Source: Candidatus Melainabacteria bacterium (GTDB lineage: Bacteria; Cyanobacteriota; Vampirovibrionia; 2-02-FULL-35-15). From it: a DNA stretch of 64,000 bases. Positions 1 through 10,200 of this stretch are shown in pieces; within the stretch, counting starts at the first letter, position 1, and every line of letters begins with the position of its first letter. The position numbers and the translations under genes were made by a program. The stretch is taken from positions 62,001 through 126,000 of the forward strand of contig JAHFBG010000001.1 of NCBI GenBank assembly GCA_023250155.1, in the 5' to 3' direction. A model generated the notes under the pieces. It had not been told where the DNA came from and searched no databases. It was given only the letters and a program-made list of their open reading frames with translations.

Positions 1-3
1 TCC

Positions 4-801
4 TTGATAATTTGGACAAATGAAGAGGCGCAAAGCTTAGATAAGCCATATCTCCCAATTCCTAAAAACTCATTTATACATAAGTGTATGAGAAGTAATA
101 ATCCTAAGTATAAACAAATTTTAGAAAAGGGTGAAAAAATTTTAATTCGCTCATATCTAGAGGCAGAGAAATTTTTCAATGAAAAAGATAAGGAGAAAAT
201 ACCATTAAAATTTGAGTTAGTAGGTGAACATGGCTTTGGGATGGAGACAAATAATGCTCGTAAAAGTATACAAGTAGCATATCCATCATTTAACCGACTT
301 TTGTTTAATATATGGAAAAATAATAAAAATGCAATTGATACTTATCAAATCTTTTTTAAAAGTTCATTTGCACATGAAATGACTCATTTTATAAGAGAAG
401 AGCTCGAGTACAACAGAAAAAATAGAGGTCTTGAAATAGCTACTCATATAGTAGAAATTTTAGCTTCTGACGGAGAGCATTTAATGGTTACTAATAAGTA
501 TGCTGCAGCTATTGAAAAGACATTTAAATCACCCAAAGAGTATAGATCTTATAGAAAAGATATAGTACATGGATTATTAATACTACATCAAATACTGTCA
601 GAGAAAAAAGAATGTTTGTATAAGCCAAAGGACTTTTTCCCAGATGAGTTACACAAAGCCATTAAATCAATTCCAGAAAATATAAGAGAAGGTATTTTAA
701 AAGATCTTGCTCAAAGTATATTAAATACCCCATCTAAAAAATTAATTGAAGCCGCTAAAGAACATGGGAAGGTGTTGATAAAACAAATGTCATCATCATA
801 A
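4..801 (+). CDS. HExxH (zincin-like) protein, 5' end uncertain
   Basis: A 265-residue frame that begins with TTG three bases inside the window edge, so the true start may lie upstream and the gene may be partial. The only recognisable motif is HEMTH at about residues 124-128, the HExxH signature of zinc metallopeptidases, followed by an amphipathic region; I cannot identify the third zinc ligand with confidence (E137 or H148 are candidates). There is no signal peptide or membrane segment, so a cytosolic location is likely if the start is right. It converges with the minus-strand cyclodeaminase gene and overlaps it by six bases. Function beyond a possible peptidase is unknown. Confidence 0.6.
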   Translation: MIIWTNEEAQSLDKPYLPIPKNSFIHKCMRSNNPKYKQILEKGEKILIRSYLEAEKFFNEKDKEKIPLKFELVGEHGFGMETNNARKSIQVAYPSFNRLLFNIWKNNKNAIDTYQIFFKSSFAHEMTHFIREELEYNRKNRGLEIATHIVEILASDGEHLMVTNKYAAAIEKTFKSPKEYRSYRKDIVHGLLILHQILSEKKECLYKPKDFFPDELHKAIKSIPENIREGILKDLAQSILNTPSKKLIEAAKEHGKVLIKQMSSS

Positions 802-1749
802 TTTTGATAAAAACAACTTCGCAGTTAATATATCAAAAAGTGCAATACCAAGATTGAAAACTAGTATCCGCTTTGGTTTATTTTCTCTTTTATATTTCTT
901 TGCTACAAGTTCACCAATTTCTTTTTTAATTTTTGGTCTTGTAACTGGGAAATACTGTCCTAGCTTACCCTTCAAGTCATATTGAGGAATATCATCAGTG
1001 TAAACTTCATCTAAGTATTTATACAGTTTTGGATCTATTCTTGTTCCATAGTCAATAGGTAATATTAAAACATCTTTCTTTAAATCTCTTTCAAAAATAT
1101 AAGGTGTGATTTTAGGAGGAAAAGTAGTAGCTGACAAAATAACATCTGAGTTTTTTATAACTTCATGAATATCCTTACTTGAAGTGAATTTTTCTTTTGG
1201 GAATCTTTTTAAAAAATCACTTAAAAAATTATCACCATGATTATAAAGAATAAAGTTTACATCTTTAAAAATAGCTTTGAAAGCTAAAACGTGAACATAT
1301 GCTTGTACTCCTAACCCAAAAACACCAATTGTAATTCTATTTTTTTTAGGGGCTAAATATTTTGCACATACTGCACTTACAGCAGCTGTTCTAATGGCTG
1401 TAATCCAATTTCCTTTTAGAACTGCAATGGGCATGCCATATTTAGGCTCATTTAAAATAATTATGCTATTTAAATAAGGTAAACCTATTTTTAGATTTTC
1501 TGTAAATGCACCTATCCATTTAATTCCAAATATTTCCAATTGTCCTTTTTCATTAGAAACTGATACTGACATTGAATCAGCAAATGCTCCTGCAGTGGGC
1601 AATTTAGGACCTGTTTTAGGAGGTAAACTTACTAAGCCTAAACCTTTTTTTCTAAAACCTTCTTCAACTGTTTTAATTACATCTTTTATATCTAAGACTT
1701 TTTTTATTTTTTCATCATCAAGTACTACTGTAATTTTATTTTTGTACAT
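796..1749 (-). CDS. Ornithine cyclodeaminase / mu-crystallin family protein
   Basis: 317 residues, the normal length for the ornithine cyclodeaminase/mu-crystallin/alanine dehydrogenase family. Visible family features are an early substrate-binding lysine (GIKWIG, K77), TAIRTAAVSA around residues 117-126 with the conserved Arg, the Rossmann motif GLGVQA at 145-150 for NAD binding, and PIDYGTRID near 232, where the family carries its catalytic Asp. Members deaminate ornithine to proline or reduce or oxidise other amino and imino acids, so the substrate here is undetermined. The ATG lies two bases after the amt stop codon, so it is the third gene of a glnB-amt operon. That context favours a role in ammonium release or assimilation. 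Confidence 0.85.
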   Translation of the reverse strand: MYKNKITVVLDDEKIKKVLDIKDVIKTVEEGFRKKGLGLVSLPPKTGPKLPTAGAFADSMSVSVSNEKGQLEIFGIKWIGAFTENLKIGLPYLNSIIILNEPKYGMPIAVLKGNWITAIRTAAVSAVCAKYLAPKKNRITIGVFGLGVQAYVHVLAFKAIFKDVNFILYNHGDNFLSDFLKRFPKEKFTSSKDIHEVIKNSDVILSATTFPPKITPYIFERDLKKDVLILPIDYGTRIDPKLYKYLDEVYTDDIPQYDLKGKLGQYFPVTRPKIKKEIGELVAKKYKRENKPKRILVFNLGIALFDILTAKLFLSKL

Positions 1750-1751
1750 GC

Positions 1752-3059
1752 CTAAATAATCGACTCCCCACTACCTATAAACCCAGGATATGCCTCCATG
1801 CCATGTTCACCAATATCAAGCCCATCTACCTCTGCTTTTTGAGAAACTCTTATACCAATAGTATATTTTAAAATTGCCCAGATCCAAAACGAAGCCGTAA
1901 ATGACCAAAGACTAACACAAAGCACACCAATTAATTGACAAAAAAGCTGGTCACATGACCCGCTAAAGAACAGTCCTGGAGTAGGATAAGAAATATTTGG
2001 ATAATTGTACTGAGTAGGTGCACTGAATAGTCCAAGCGCAAGCATACCCCATATACCACCTACTGCATGAACAGAAATAGCACCTACAGGATCATCTATA
2101 CGAAGTACTTTTTCCATATATAAGATAGAGAGGACTACTAAACATCCTGCAATAAAACCAATGATATGGGCAGAAACAAGATGCACATAAGGACAGGAAG
2201 CAGTACTTGCTACCAAGCCACCCAATACTCCATTTACTATCATAGATAAATCTGGTTTTTTACTTACGACATAAGATACCAATAATGCTCCTAATCCTCC
2301 CATTATTGCACTTGCATTTGTACAAATGGCAATGTGAGAACATAATTGAGGTGAAAACCCCAATGTACATCCTAAATTAAAACCAAACCATCCAAGCCAC
2401 AATATAAAACCACCTAAACTTATCATGGGAATTGAATGTCCAAGTATTGCATTAGAAGATAAGTCTCTATTATACTTTCCTACACGTGGTCCTAAAATAA
2501 TTACACCTGCTAAAGCAGCCATACCACCTACAGTGTGAACCATAAGAGAACCAGCAAAATCTCTAACTCCTAATGCATACAAAAAACCTTTTCCTAAAAT
2601 CCAGTGGCCGCTAACAGGATAAATAATAGTAGCCATTAAAACAGAGAAAATTAAATATGAAAGAAATTTAGCTCTTTCAGCAACTGCACCAGAGACAATT
2701 GTAGCTGTCGTTCCTACAAACATAACTTGAAAAAAAAATATGGCTTCAAGTGGTAAATGAATGTTTCTTAAAGAAGAATAAATTTCCTCTCTCCCACACA
2801 AAAATAAATTGCTTATTGATACAAAGCCAAAAAACTGATTTCCTTCTGAAAACATAAATGCAAAACCAACAATCCAAAAAGCTAAAGTTGAAACAAAAAA
2901 AACTACAATCGTTTTAGACAACATATTAACTGCATTTTTAGCCCTACAAAATCCTGTCTCTAGCATTGCAAATCCTGCATTCATAAAAAACACAAGAAGA
3001 CCCATACTAAGAACCCACATTGTATCGATTACATTTTTTATTTGTTGTATATTTTCCAT
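1752..3059 (-). CDS. amt: Ammonium transporter (Amt family)
   Basis: Polytopic inner-membrane ammonium channel of about 435 residues with roughly eleven hydrophobic segments. Hallmarks are the N-terminal MNAGFAMLETGFCRAKNA, SGAVAERAKF, and the twin pore histidines in HTVGGMAALAG (H176) and HAVGGIWGM (H332, numbered from the upstream GTG). A GTG at 3062 directly precedes the ATG at 3059; I prefer the ATG. It follows glnB by a few bases and precedes the cyclodeaminase by two, so the three are co-transcribed. Pairing of amt with a P-II gene is the classic arrangement in which P-II blocks the channel when nitrogen is plentiful. There is no sign of truncation. Confidence 0.97.
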   Translation of the reverse strand: MENIQQIKNVIDTMWVLSMGLLVFFMNAGFAMLETGFCRAKNAVNMLSKTIVVFFVSTLAFWIVGFAFMFSEGNQFFGFVSISNLFLCGREEIYSSLRNIHLPLEAIFFFQVMFVGTTATIVSGAVAERAKFLSYLIFSVLMATIIYPVSGHWILGKGFLYALGVRDFAGSLMVHTVGGMAALAGVIILGPRVGKYNRDLSSNAILGHSIPMISLGGFILWLGWFGFNLGCTLGFSPQLCSHIAICTNASAIMGGLGALLVSYVVSKKPDLSMIVNGVLGGLVASTASCPYVHLVSAHIIGFIAGCLVVLSILYMEKVLRIDDPVGAISVHAVGGIWGMLALGLFSAPTQYNYPNISYPTPGLFFSGSCDQLFCQLIGVLCVSLWSFTASFWIWAILKYTIGIRVSQKAEVDGLDIGEHGMEAYPGFIGSGESII

Positions 3060-3066
3060 CACAACA

Positions 3067-3414
3067 TCATTTCTTCTCTAGTGCCTGAGGCCCTGTTTCA
3101 TTTGTTCGAATACGAACAACACTCTCTACATTTAACACAAATATTTTTCCATCACCAAGTTCATTGGTTCGTGCTGCATCAGAAACAATATTGACGACCT
3201 TATCTACATACTCATCATTTACTACTACTTTAATTTCTACTTTGTCATGCAGATCAATTTTGTACTCACTTCCCCTATATCTTTCAACAATATCTCTTTG
3301 ACTACCACAACCCTTAACTGAGGCTACTGTTATGCCTGTAACTCCGTTTTCACTTAATGAGTTTTTTACAGCAGCTAATCTCCCTGGTCTTATAATTGCA
3401 ATTATCATTTTCAT
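3067..3414 (-). CDS. glnB: Nitrogen regulatory protein P-II
   Basis: 115-residue P-II signal protein, a trimer that binds ATP/ADP and 2-oxoglutarate and controls ammonium uptake. The T-loop contains ERYRGSEYKIDL (residues 44-55): Tyr51, the uridylylation site of proteobacterial P-II, and Ser49, the residue phosphorylated in cyanobacterial P-II, are both present. The B-loop signature TNELGDGKIFV and the C-loop RIRTNETGPQAL are intact. It is the first gene of the operon with amt and an ornithine cyclodeaminase homologue. Whether it is the GlnK or GlnB paralogue cannot be told from sequence; the amt linkage favours a GlnK-like role. An AAAGGA lies about 11 bases upstream of the ATG. Confidence 0.96.
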   Translation of the reverse strand: MKMIIAIIRPGRLAAVKNSLSENGVTGITVASVKGCGSQRDIVERYRGSEYKIDLHDKVEIKVVVNDEYVDKVVNIVSDAARTNELGDGKIFVLNVESVVRIRTNETGPQALEKK

Positions 3415-3440
3415 GCTTTATTTTGTCCTTTGGTCTTAAT

Positions 3441-4415
3441 TTATTCATACTTCTCTAAAACTGAAGTAGCTGATAAAGATCCATCAGGCACTTCCCATTT
3501 ATAAGAATATGTTTGTTGTGTCTTTAAATCTAAAATATTCCATGATTTTTTATTCATATTCCACATAACCAATTCTGGTGTACCATCTCCATTTAAATCG
3601 TTTGATGACGGTATATCATCCTTATCACCAAATTTAATATTGTTTTTAGATTGATTAGAAGAATATATAAAATACCATGTTTGATCTTCTGGTCTCCAAA
3701 ATACCAGATCACACTTTCCATCAGCATCATAATCATTTGGAACTATAATATCCCATCCTGTGCCATGCTGAACACTTTCACCTTGATTAGGATCATATTT
3801 TGTACTAGACTTGTCTATATGCCAAAAGCCTGTCTCTGACCTCCATATGCCAAGATCAGATTTTCCATCTCCATCATAATCCCCAGCAAATGCTGAATCA
3901 CTTGCACCGCCTTGATAATGCACACTATATGGTGAGCCTTCTTGCTCATTTGCAATTGGCAATGCCCATATACCTGCATTTGGTCTCCATACAGCAATAT
4001 CATATTTCTTAGGAGTATACAACGATACAGGAACAGGATGATCACATACGGCTCCTAAAAACATCTTATGAGATATTCCAGGCTGACTTGATAAATAAGA
4101 AATCCACTGACCTGAATCTATTTGATAAAAAACAAAATCTGTTTTCCCATCTCCATCATAGTCAGCAAATACTGGATTATAATTTAAATCACTATCAAAA
4201 AACTTTTTTACATAAAATTTATTGTCAGAGGTTAATTGGAAATACAATGTGTTTTTATGCGGATCCCAAACAGCTAAGTCTCCTAATTTGTCACCATCAA
4301 AATCACATCCATAGTTTGATAATGATGCAAGAATAATTAACTTATCTTTTTTAAAATCAAGTAAAAAAGTAGGGAGACTAAATAAAAGCAAACTTAATAT
4401 AAGAATTGGTTTCAT
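3441..4415 (-). CDS. Secreted FG-GAP/VCBS-repeat protein
   Basis: 324 residues with a hydrophobic N-terminus (PILILSLLLFSLPTFLL) that looks like a signal peptide or anchor, then about six blade-like repeats. Each carries a calcium-binding loop of the DxDGDGxxD type (for example DYDGDGKTDFVF, DYDGDGKSDLGIW, DYDADGKCDLVFW) followed by an aromatic strand such as GFWHI or QTWYF. This is the FG-GAP/VCBS fold, which forms extracellular beta-propellers binding glycans or proteins. The ATG overlaps the stop of the upstream membrane protein by four bases, implying translational coupling. A very similar repeat domain occurs at the C-terminus of the large membrane protein at 7239-10313. No enzymatic motif is seen. 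Confidence 0.8.
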   Translation of the reverse strand: MKPILILSLLLFSLPTFLLDFKKDKLIILASLSNYGCDFDGDKLGDLAVWDPHKNTLYFQLTSDNKFYVKKFFDSDLNYNPVFADYDGDGKTDFVFYQIDSGQWISYLSSQPGISHKMFLGAVCDHPVPVSLYTPKKYDIAVWRPNAGIWALPIANEQEGSPYSVHYQGGASDSAFAGDYDGDGKSDLGIWRSETGFWHIDKSSTKYDPNQGESVQHGTGWDIIVPNDYDADGKCDLVFWRPEDQTWYFIYSSNQSKNNIKFGDKDDIPSSNDLNGDGTPELVMWNMNKKSWNILDLKTQQTYSYKWEVPDGSLSATSVLEKYE

Positions 4416-6274
4416 ACAGTAGGTACCTCTTGTGGAATATTTGATTCTTCTTCAGATTTTTTCTCCTCGTCATTAGATACAGACTGTGTAACTAGTATTT
4501 GCTTTTTAGGAAACAGCCTCAAGAGCAAATAAATATACAGTGCAAAAGCAGCAAATGATATATAAGTAGCTGTTTTTCTTAAAGAAGTATTTTCAAACTT
4601 CATTTCTATATCATGCTTACCCGGTGGAACTTCAAAATTCATAGCCCCAGTTCTTGGATGCATTGAAACACTTACTTGTTGACCATCTATATAAACATTC
4701 CAGCCAGGGAAATAAAAAGTCCTTAGTCTAATACTATGACTAACATCTGAAACTACTTGAAATAATCGATCATGTGATAGCCACTTTAAGATAGTTATAT
4801 CGCTTGACGGGTTAGATGATAATACTGTAGGAGAAAAATCTCTCCCATAATCAATCTGCTCCCAATTAGGATCTCCAGTTAAATTAGGTTGGTATTCTTT
4901 ATTCTGCCAAACAACATAAATTGAATGCCGAATAAAATTAGGTTCACTAACCCAATACCACCTAAATACATTTACAAAATCAACATAAAACAATAGCCCA
5001 AAAACAATCGCTATGGAATAACTAAGAAACCTATAACCTGAAAATGCTATTTTTTCTTTGCTAAGCTTACTAATAAGATCAAAAGCATACACCATTACTA
5101 CTGCACCAAAAGGAAGGATAAAAGATATAAACCTCCATGGAAATTGTAGTGTTTTCATTTGCTTTATCATTACCCAAACAAAAATAGAAACGGGTGTAGT
5201 CATTAAGAAAGAAAGGACAAACATTGTAATTGCAATGTTTATTCTAAAAGGCTCCTTAAAATAATTCTTAAGTCTATCTTGGTTAGAAAGCAGTATAACA
5301 AGACAAATCAAAGCAGCTATGCAAAATAACGCATTGCTCATTTCATAAAATCGATGATCAAAAATTCCCCAGTAGTATCCATCACTGGGCAATCTGTCTA
5401 AATACGTATACATAAAGTTTTTAGAGTAATCCCATCCAGCACCCCTGGATACTACTTCAGTATGAACAAAATTAGTTTCAAGGCTAGCAGGAAGTAAATA
5501 ACAAGCACTTAAAGCAGCACCCATACTCATACTCAAGAAAAACCATTTTATAAATTTTTTAGTCTTATACATCATTAAACTTAGAAAAAAGTAAGGTATG
5601 AGTAAAAGGGAGAATAGAAATGCACTAGCTAAGTGTGAAAGTACAGTTAATGAATAGCCACTTGCTGTGATTAAAAAAGATTTTAAATCAAAATCCTTTT
5701 CTTTATTAAAGCTATCAATTCCATATAGTGTTAAAAATATAAAAGGAATAGCAAGAGTGTTTGTAGGAAAGTTATTGTTATAAGTATAAGCATGTATGGC
5801 AGGCGAAAATATAACAAACAACATTGCTAATGAACATGCAATAGAAGACCCATGTCTTTTAAGATATAAATAACCAAAAACAGTACATAGAACCATCGTT
5901 AAAACAATAAGCCATTTCATGGAATAAAAAGGATTCCTGAAAATTAAATCTACAGCTACATACATATAATAAAAAAGAGGAGCATAGTAATTGAACTTTG
6001 GCATGCCATAACCATAAAGCATGGTGTCTAACCATCGCGGTAAATACTGTCCTTGCCAGAATGCCCTTTTAAAATGGTATGCATTGGTGGCATGACTATG
6101 CCAATCAGCATGAGCGGGAAGACTATCTTTAAAGATTAATGGTGCTGCAGAAATGAGAGTCATTAATACAAGAAAAACAATTCTCTCCATCCGTGTAGAA
6201 AGAAAAAAATAGCCTTTTTGATCTTCTTGTACTGAAGTTAATTGTGATTGATCTGATTCTTTATTCATTTCCAT
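4412..6274 (-). CDS. Polytopic membrane protein, PTPS-related/YfhO-like (putative GT-C)
   Basis: 620 residues with a cytosolic N-terminal tail of about 30 residues and roughly 12-13 membrane segments. The first large loop has PRWLDTMLYGYGMPKFNYYA, the pattern typical of '6-pyruvoyl-tetrahydropterin synthase-related membrane domain' proteins, which are GT-C-like despite the name. The C-terminal extracytoplasmic region (FYFPGWNVYIDGQ, then VPPGKHDIEMKF) resembles that of YfhO-type proteins, followed by a last membrane helix and a charged Glu-rich tail. A lipid-linked sugar transferase for surface glycans is the likely role; donor and acceptor are unknown. It overlaps the downstream VCBS gene by four bases. 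The start could also be the second ATG, two codons later. Confidence 0.75.
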   Translation of the reverse strand: MEMNKESDQSQLTSVQEDQKGYFFLSTRMERIVFLVLMTLISAAPLIFKDSLPAHADWHSHATNAYHFKRAFWQGQYLPRWLDTMLYGYGMPKFNYYAPLFYYMYVAVDLIFRNPFYSMKWLIVLTMVLCTVFGYLYLKRHGSSIACSLAMLFVIFSPAIHAYTYNNNFPTNTLAIPFIFLTLYGIDSFNKEKDFDLKSFLITASGYSLTVLSHLASAFLFSLLLIPYFFLSLMMYKTKKFIKWFFLSMSMGAALSACYLLPASLETNFVHTEVVSRGAGWDYSKNFMYTYLDRLPSDGYYWGIFDHRFYEMSNALFCIAALICLVILLSNQDRLKNYFKEPFRINIAITMFVLSFLMTTPVSIFVWVMIKQMKTLQFPWRFISFILPFGAVVMVYAFDLISKLSKEKIAFSGYRFLSYSIAIVFGLLFYVDFVNVFRWYWVSEPNFIRHSIYVVWQNKEYQPNLTGDPNWEQIDYGRDFSPTVLSSNPSSDITILKWLSHDRLFQVVSDVSHSIRLRTFYFPGWNVYIDGQQVSVSMHPRTGAMNFEVPPGKHDIEMKFENTSLRKTATYISFAAFALYIYLLLRLFPKKQILVTQSVSNDEEKKSEEESNIPQEVPTV

Positions 6275-6316
6275 TTATATTAACTTTGTATTTTTATAGC
6301 ATATTTGAATTTACTA

Positions 6317-7123
6317 TTATTTCTTGCTTCTTGCTTCTTGCTTCTTTCCTCTTTCCTCTTGCTTCTTGCCTCCTGCTTCTTGCTTCTTAACATTATACTT
6401 GTAACAAAACCTTATCTTTAAGACTTCAATTAGCATCTTTATTGAATCTATATAAAGATTGACCTTTGAACCACGTACATGATACCAATTAACCGGCACT
6501 TCTTTTATTTGATAGCCTAACAAGTTAGATAAAAACAGGTATTCAATATCAAATGAATAGTTAAAACATCGCTGCTTTTCAATAATTTTTTTTGCTGCAG
6601 TTGTTTTAAAGAGCTTAAATCCACATTGCGTATCTTCTATGCTTGCAAGGTCAAGAATACTTAAGATGGAATGAAAACCCAACCCTATAAGACGTCTTTT
6701 AAAAGTCATTTTTACTTTTGAGTACTCATCTTTTAAAACTCTTGATCCACAAACAACATCAAAGCCTTTGTCTATCCACGCTAACAGCTTCTCAACTTCT
6801 TCTATAGGACAGGCTCCATCAGCATCTGTATAAAGAACTAAGTCATTTTGTGCAAGTTGAAAACCTTTATTGATGGCATATCCTTTACCCTGGTTTTTAG
6901 CATAGCTTTCAATTTGAAAACATGATTTATTTTTACAATTACTATGAATCCAACTTTTTACTACTTCTTCTGTAGCATCAATACTTCCATCATTTACGAC
7001 AATAACATTCCATAAGCTTGCTAAATTTCCTTTTTGAATGAACTCGTCTATATCATTTAAGGATTTTAAAATCCTTTTTGATTCATTGTATGCAGGAATA
7101 ATCACTGTAAGGGAGAATTGCAT
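6317..7123 (-). CDS. GT2 glycosyltransferase, dolichyl/polyprenyl-phosphate glucosyltransferase-like
   Basis: 268 residues. GT-A fold family 2 features are IIPAYNESKR, VVNDGSIDATEEV, NQGKGYAINKGF, the metal-binding YTDADGACP and IEDTQCGFKLFK, as in ALG5/DPM-type enzymes that transfer a sugar from an NDP-sugar to a polyprenyl phosphate at the inner face of the membrane. The product would feed the nearby GT-C proteins. The C-terminal tail is unusual: a Lys/Gln/Glu/Arg stretch with a seven-residue period (KKQEAGG, KKQEERG, KKQEARS) encoded by nine degenerate 7-bp units. It looks like repeat DNA read through into the protein rather than part of the enzyme fold. Confidence 0.88.
   Translation of the reverse strand: MQFSLTVIIPAYNESKRILKSLNDIDEFIQKGNLASLWNVIVVNDGSIDATEEVVKSWIHSNCKNKSCFQIESYAKNQGKGYAINKGFQLAQNDLVLYTDADGACPIEEVEKLLAWIDKGFDVVCGSRVLKDEYSKVKMTFKRRLIGLGFHSILSILDLASIEDTQCGFKLFKTTAAKKIIEKQRCFNYSFDIEYLFLSNLLGYQIKEVPVNWYHVRGSKVNLYIDSIKMLIEVLKIRFCYKYNVKKQEAGGKKQEERGKKQEARSKK
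6326..6388. repeat. Heptanucleotide tandem repeat (9 units) coding for a protein tail
   Basis: Nine 7-bp units, mostly GCTTCTT with variants TCCTCTT and GCCTCCT, plus a partial unit at 6321-6325. Because 21 is divisible by 3 and 7, the array encodes a seven-residue periodic Lys/Gln/Glu-rich tail on the minus-strand glycosyltransferase and runs up to its stop codon. Confidence 0.95.
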
Positions 7124-7238
7124 TTATGTGTATATTATTACTATTGCCTCCGATTAATATAAATATTTAACTAATTGTAATCTTCTGTTTCTCTTTTCAA
7201 AGGTATTCGTCTAAATTTATTTGATAGAGGAGAAAAAT

Positions 7239-10200
7239 ATGCAAATTGTTTTGGCTTTAATTGTTTCATTAATTCTTGTCTTTTTATTTTGGTTTATTGG
7301 TCACATTACAAAAAAAGAGTTAAAGCTTAACGAAGATCAAAATCTTTTATCAAATTTACTGAGCATAGCCTTAGGAGCCGCATCATTTTTAATAGTCTTA
7401 AACTTAATCAGCACAGTAATTAAAGATTTTAATATAGGACTTATAGTTACTTTTGTGTTGTGTGTAGGGATAATTGGATGGCAGTTTAATGAGTTCAAAC
7501 AAGTTCTTATAAGCTTAAAACAATTTTTAACAAAAGATGATTTAAAAAATTTCTTCAAACAAAACACCGATAAGTATTTCTGGATTTTATTTGGAGTAAT
7601 TAATTTTATTTATGGACTAACTGCTTTTTCTACTGTTAAGCTAGACCGTTTTGGCTTAGGCAATTCCCATATATTTAACATAAATACATTACTGGCTGGA
7701 AACTACCCACCAAAATATTCTTTTGCACCAAGCATAGCTCAAAAATATCACTATGGTGCTGACATCCTAGGAGCAATCATTTCAAAATGTTCATTTGCAC
7801 ATCCTGAAGCTTCTCTTGATGTTTTGCTTTTAGTTTTTTTAAATCTAAGTCTGCTTGCACTTTATGCTCTTACAATTAAATTTTTAAATACAAATCCAAT
7901 AAACAAATACCTTGTTCCATTTAGTGCATTTCTTGCATGGGGACCAATTACAACTTTATTTAACAAAAATCCTGGCGAAATACCACCTGATAAGTTTTTT
8001 GAGATGGTTAAATATTTTACACAAACAAGACTTATTGATGCAGCAAGCTACTCAGGATCAGTACTTCACTGGTATTTTGCACCACCAGTAGGACTTGGGA
8101 TCTTCTTTTTCTTAATTGCACTTTATTTACTTTTTAGATTTTTCCAAGGAGAGAGAAGTTTAAAATACACAATACTGCTTGGTGCTTTTTTAAGCAGTTT
8201 AGTTATTATAGATTTTAGTAAATTTGCGATTTTACTTCTTGGTCTTTTAGTATTTCTTTTATTTTCTCCTATCCCACTAATAGATGACGTAAGCTCAGAT
8301 GAAGAAAAAGAGTGGAAGGTAAAATTTAAAGCTATTGGAATATTGTTACTTATCACAGTAGCACTTGGATTCGTCCATGGGAACTGGCTCAGATTTGGGA
8401 AAGAATATGAGTCAGTGATTACATTTTTTAATCTTGGTACAAACTCTATCGATAAACAGTTTGGTCCATTTAAAACAAACATTGTTTTTTTAGTGCTGTG
8501 TGGATTTGGTTTTTATAAAGCATACAAGTTAAAAGAACAATGGGTTACTTTTTTAATTTCATTTGTAATTAGCAGTTATGCAATCGGTCATTTTATACAG
8601 GTATCTAATGCTGGTGTAGGAAAAATCTTAATGGTAGGAAATCTTTTATGTGCATTTGCAATCCCTCTTGTAGTAGATTTTGCAAGAACTAAGCTCGAGT
8701 TTAAAAACAAACAGCTAACTGCATTTTATGTTGGAGTGTTTTTTATACTTGGCTTTAGTAGTTTAATGTTTTTTGCTTTTGGAGATAAAGAAAGAGCTTT
8801 ATTTAGATTAGAAAATAACAGCTTAAAATATATTGGTTATCAAGTTTTTCCAGCTACTGAAGAAACTCCTAGTCTTAATCCTAATTCAGAAGAGTATCCA
8901 TTTGTACAGTATTTAAAATCACACGATATAAAAGACCAAGCCATAGTAGCTGAACATCGCTATGCAGAACTGTTTTCTAGGTATGCTTTTCTAAAGAACT
9001 TACTAAGTATAAACAATATAAATGTTTTGAATTTTCCAATCAGAAAAGAAGTGTTACCTCAGGGTGAAGAAAATTTTAGGAGATCTTTTTTCTTAGATAA
9101 AGACTTCTGGAAAGAGCACAATATAAGATGGTTATATTTAACACCTTTTGTTGTAAGGGCAATCATGCCACCACAAGTAAGAATAAGATTGTTAAATGCT
9201 TATTTAAACGGTGGAGTCAAACTTGTAGCCAGCAATAATAAAGATCCAAATGATCCTGCGGGTTTAAAAGAGCTGTATGAAATAAATCCAGATGTTTTGG
9301 ATAAAGAACCAGAAAATAAGTCTAAACTTCTTGCAAAACTATTCAGTGAAAAAAATAAAGAAAAAGTCCCTGGGTTTATAAAACAAATTGCAGAGTGTCC
9401 GTATTTTGGGATTTATAATGCAATGTCAAATGATTTCGATGGGGATAAAATTGCAGATATTGCTTTTTTTGATCAAAAAGGTAAAAAGTGGTTTGTCATA
9501 CACGGAAAAGATCAAAAAGAAGAAGAAATAGATCTGTCTAAAAATCTTTTAGCTAATTACAATGGCACGGATTTGCTTATTCCAATGCCATCTGATTATG
9601 ATGGGGATGGGAAGACAGATGTAGCATTGTTTAATAGATTAACGGCTCTATGGTTTATTTTAAGATCATCTGACTTGAAGATTGAAACCAGATCGTGGGG
9701 GGGGTTATTAGGACAAATTCCTCTTGCAGGAGATTTAGATGGTGATTTTAAATTTGAAAATATTGCTTATGCATCTGCATCCCCTTCATATTTTGGGGCT
9801 TTATTATCACCTTCATTAAGAGAAAAAATTGTAAGATTTCCCGGATCACTCACTGACATACCAACATTTGGAGATGTCGATAGTGATGGAATTTCTGATC
9901 TTATCGTTTATAAACAAGATAAGTCAATTTTTTACATTCTTCAATCCTCAACAGACTATATTGATGAAAAGGCTATTAAAATTACTGCTGGAGACAATAC
10001 ATCAAGAATCATAGTTGACGATTATAATGGTGATAAAAAAACTGACTTGGCTGCCTGGAGCCCTGAATCAGGCAAATGGGAGATAGTTTCTCACAATTGG
10101 GAGATAGTTTCTCACAATATAGATAAGATTAACTTAGGAAATAGAGGTGACATCCCCATGCCAGGTGACTATAATGGTGATGGAAAATCTGAAATTGCAA

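Noticed and set aside
3098..3116. GTTCGAATACGAAC in glnB as a tRNA T-arm or regulatory palindrome
   Set aside because: It lies inside the conserved P-II coding sequence (VRIRTNE region), and no tRNA cloverleaf can be folded around it.
7221..7238. TTG start of the large VCBS membrane protein
   Set aside because: The bases after the TTG are the Shine-Dalgarno site for ATG 7239. The same reasoning rejects TTG 54928 for the third HEAT-repeat gene.
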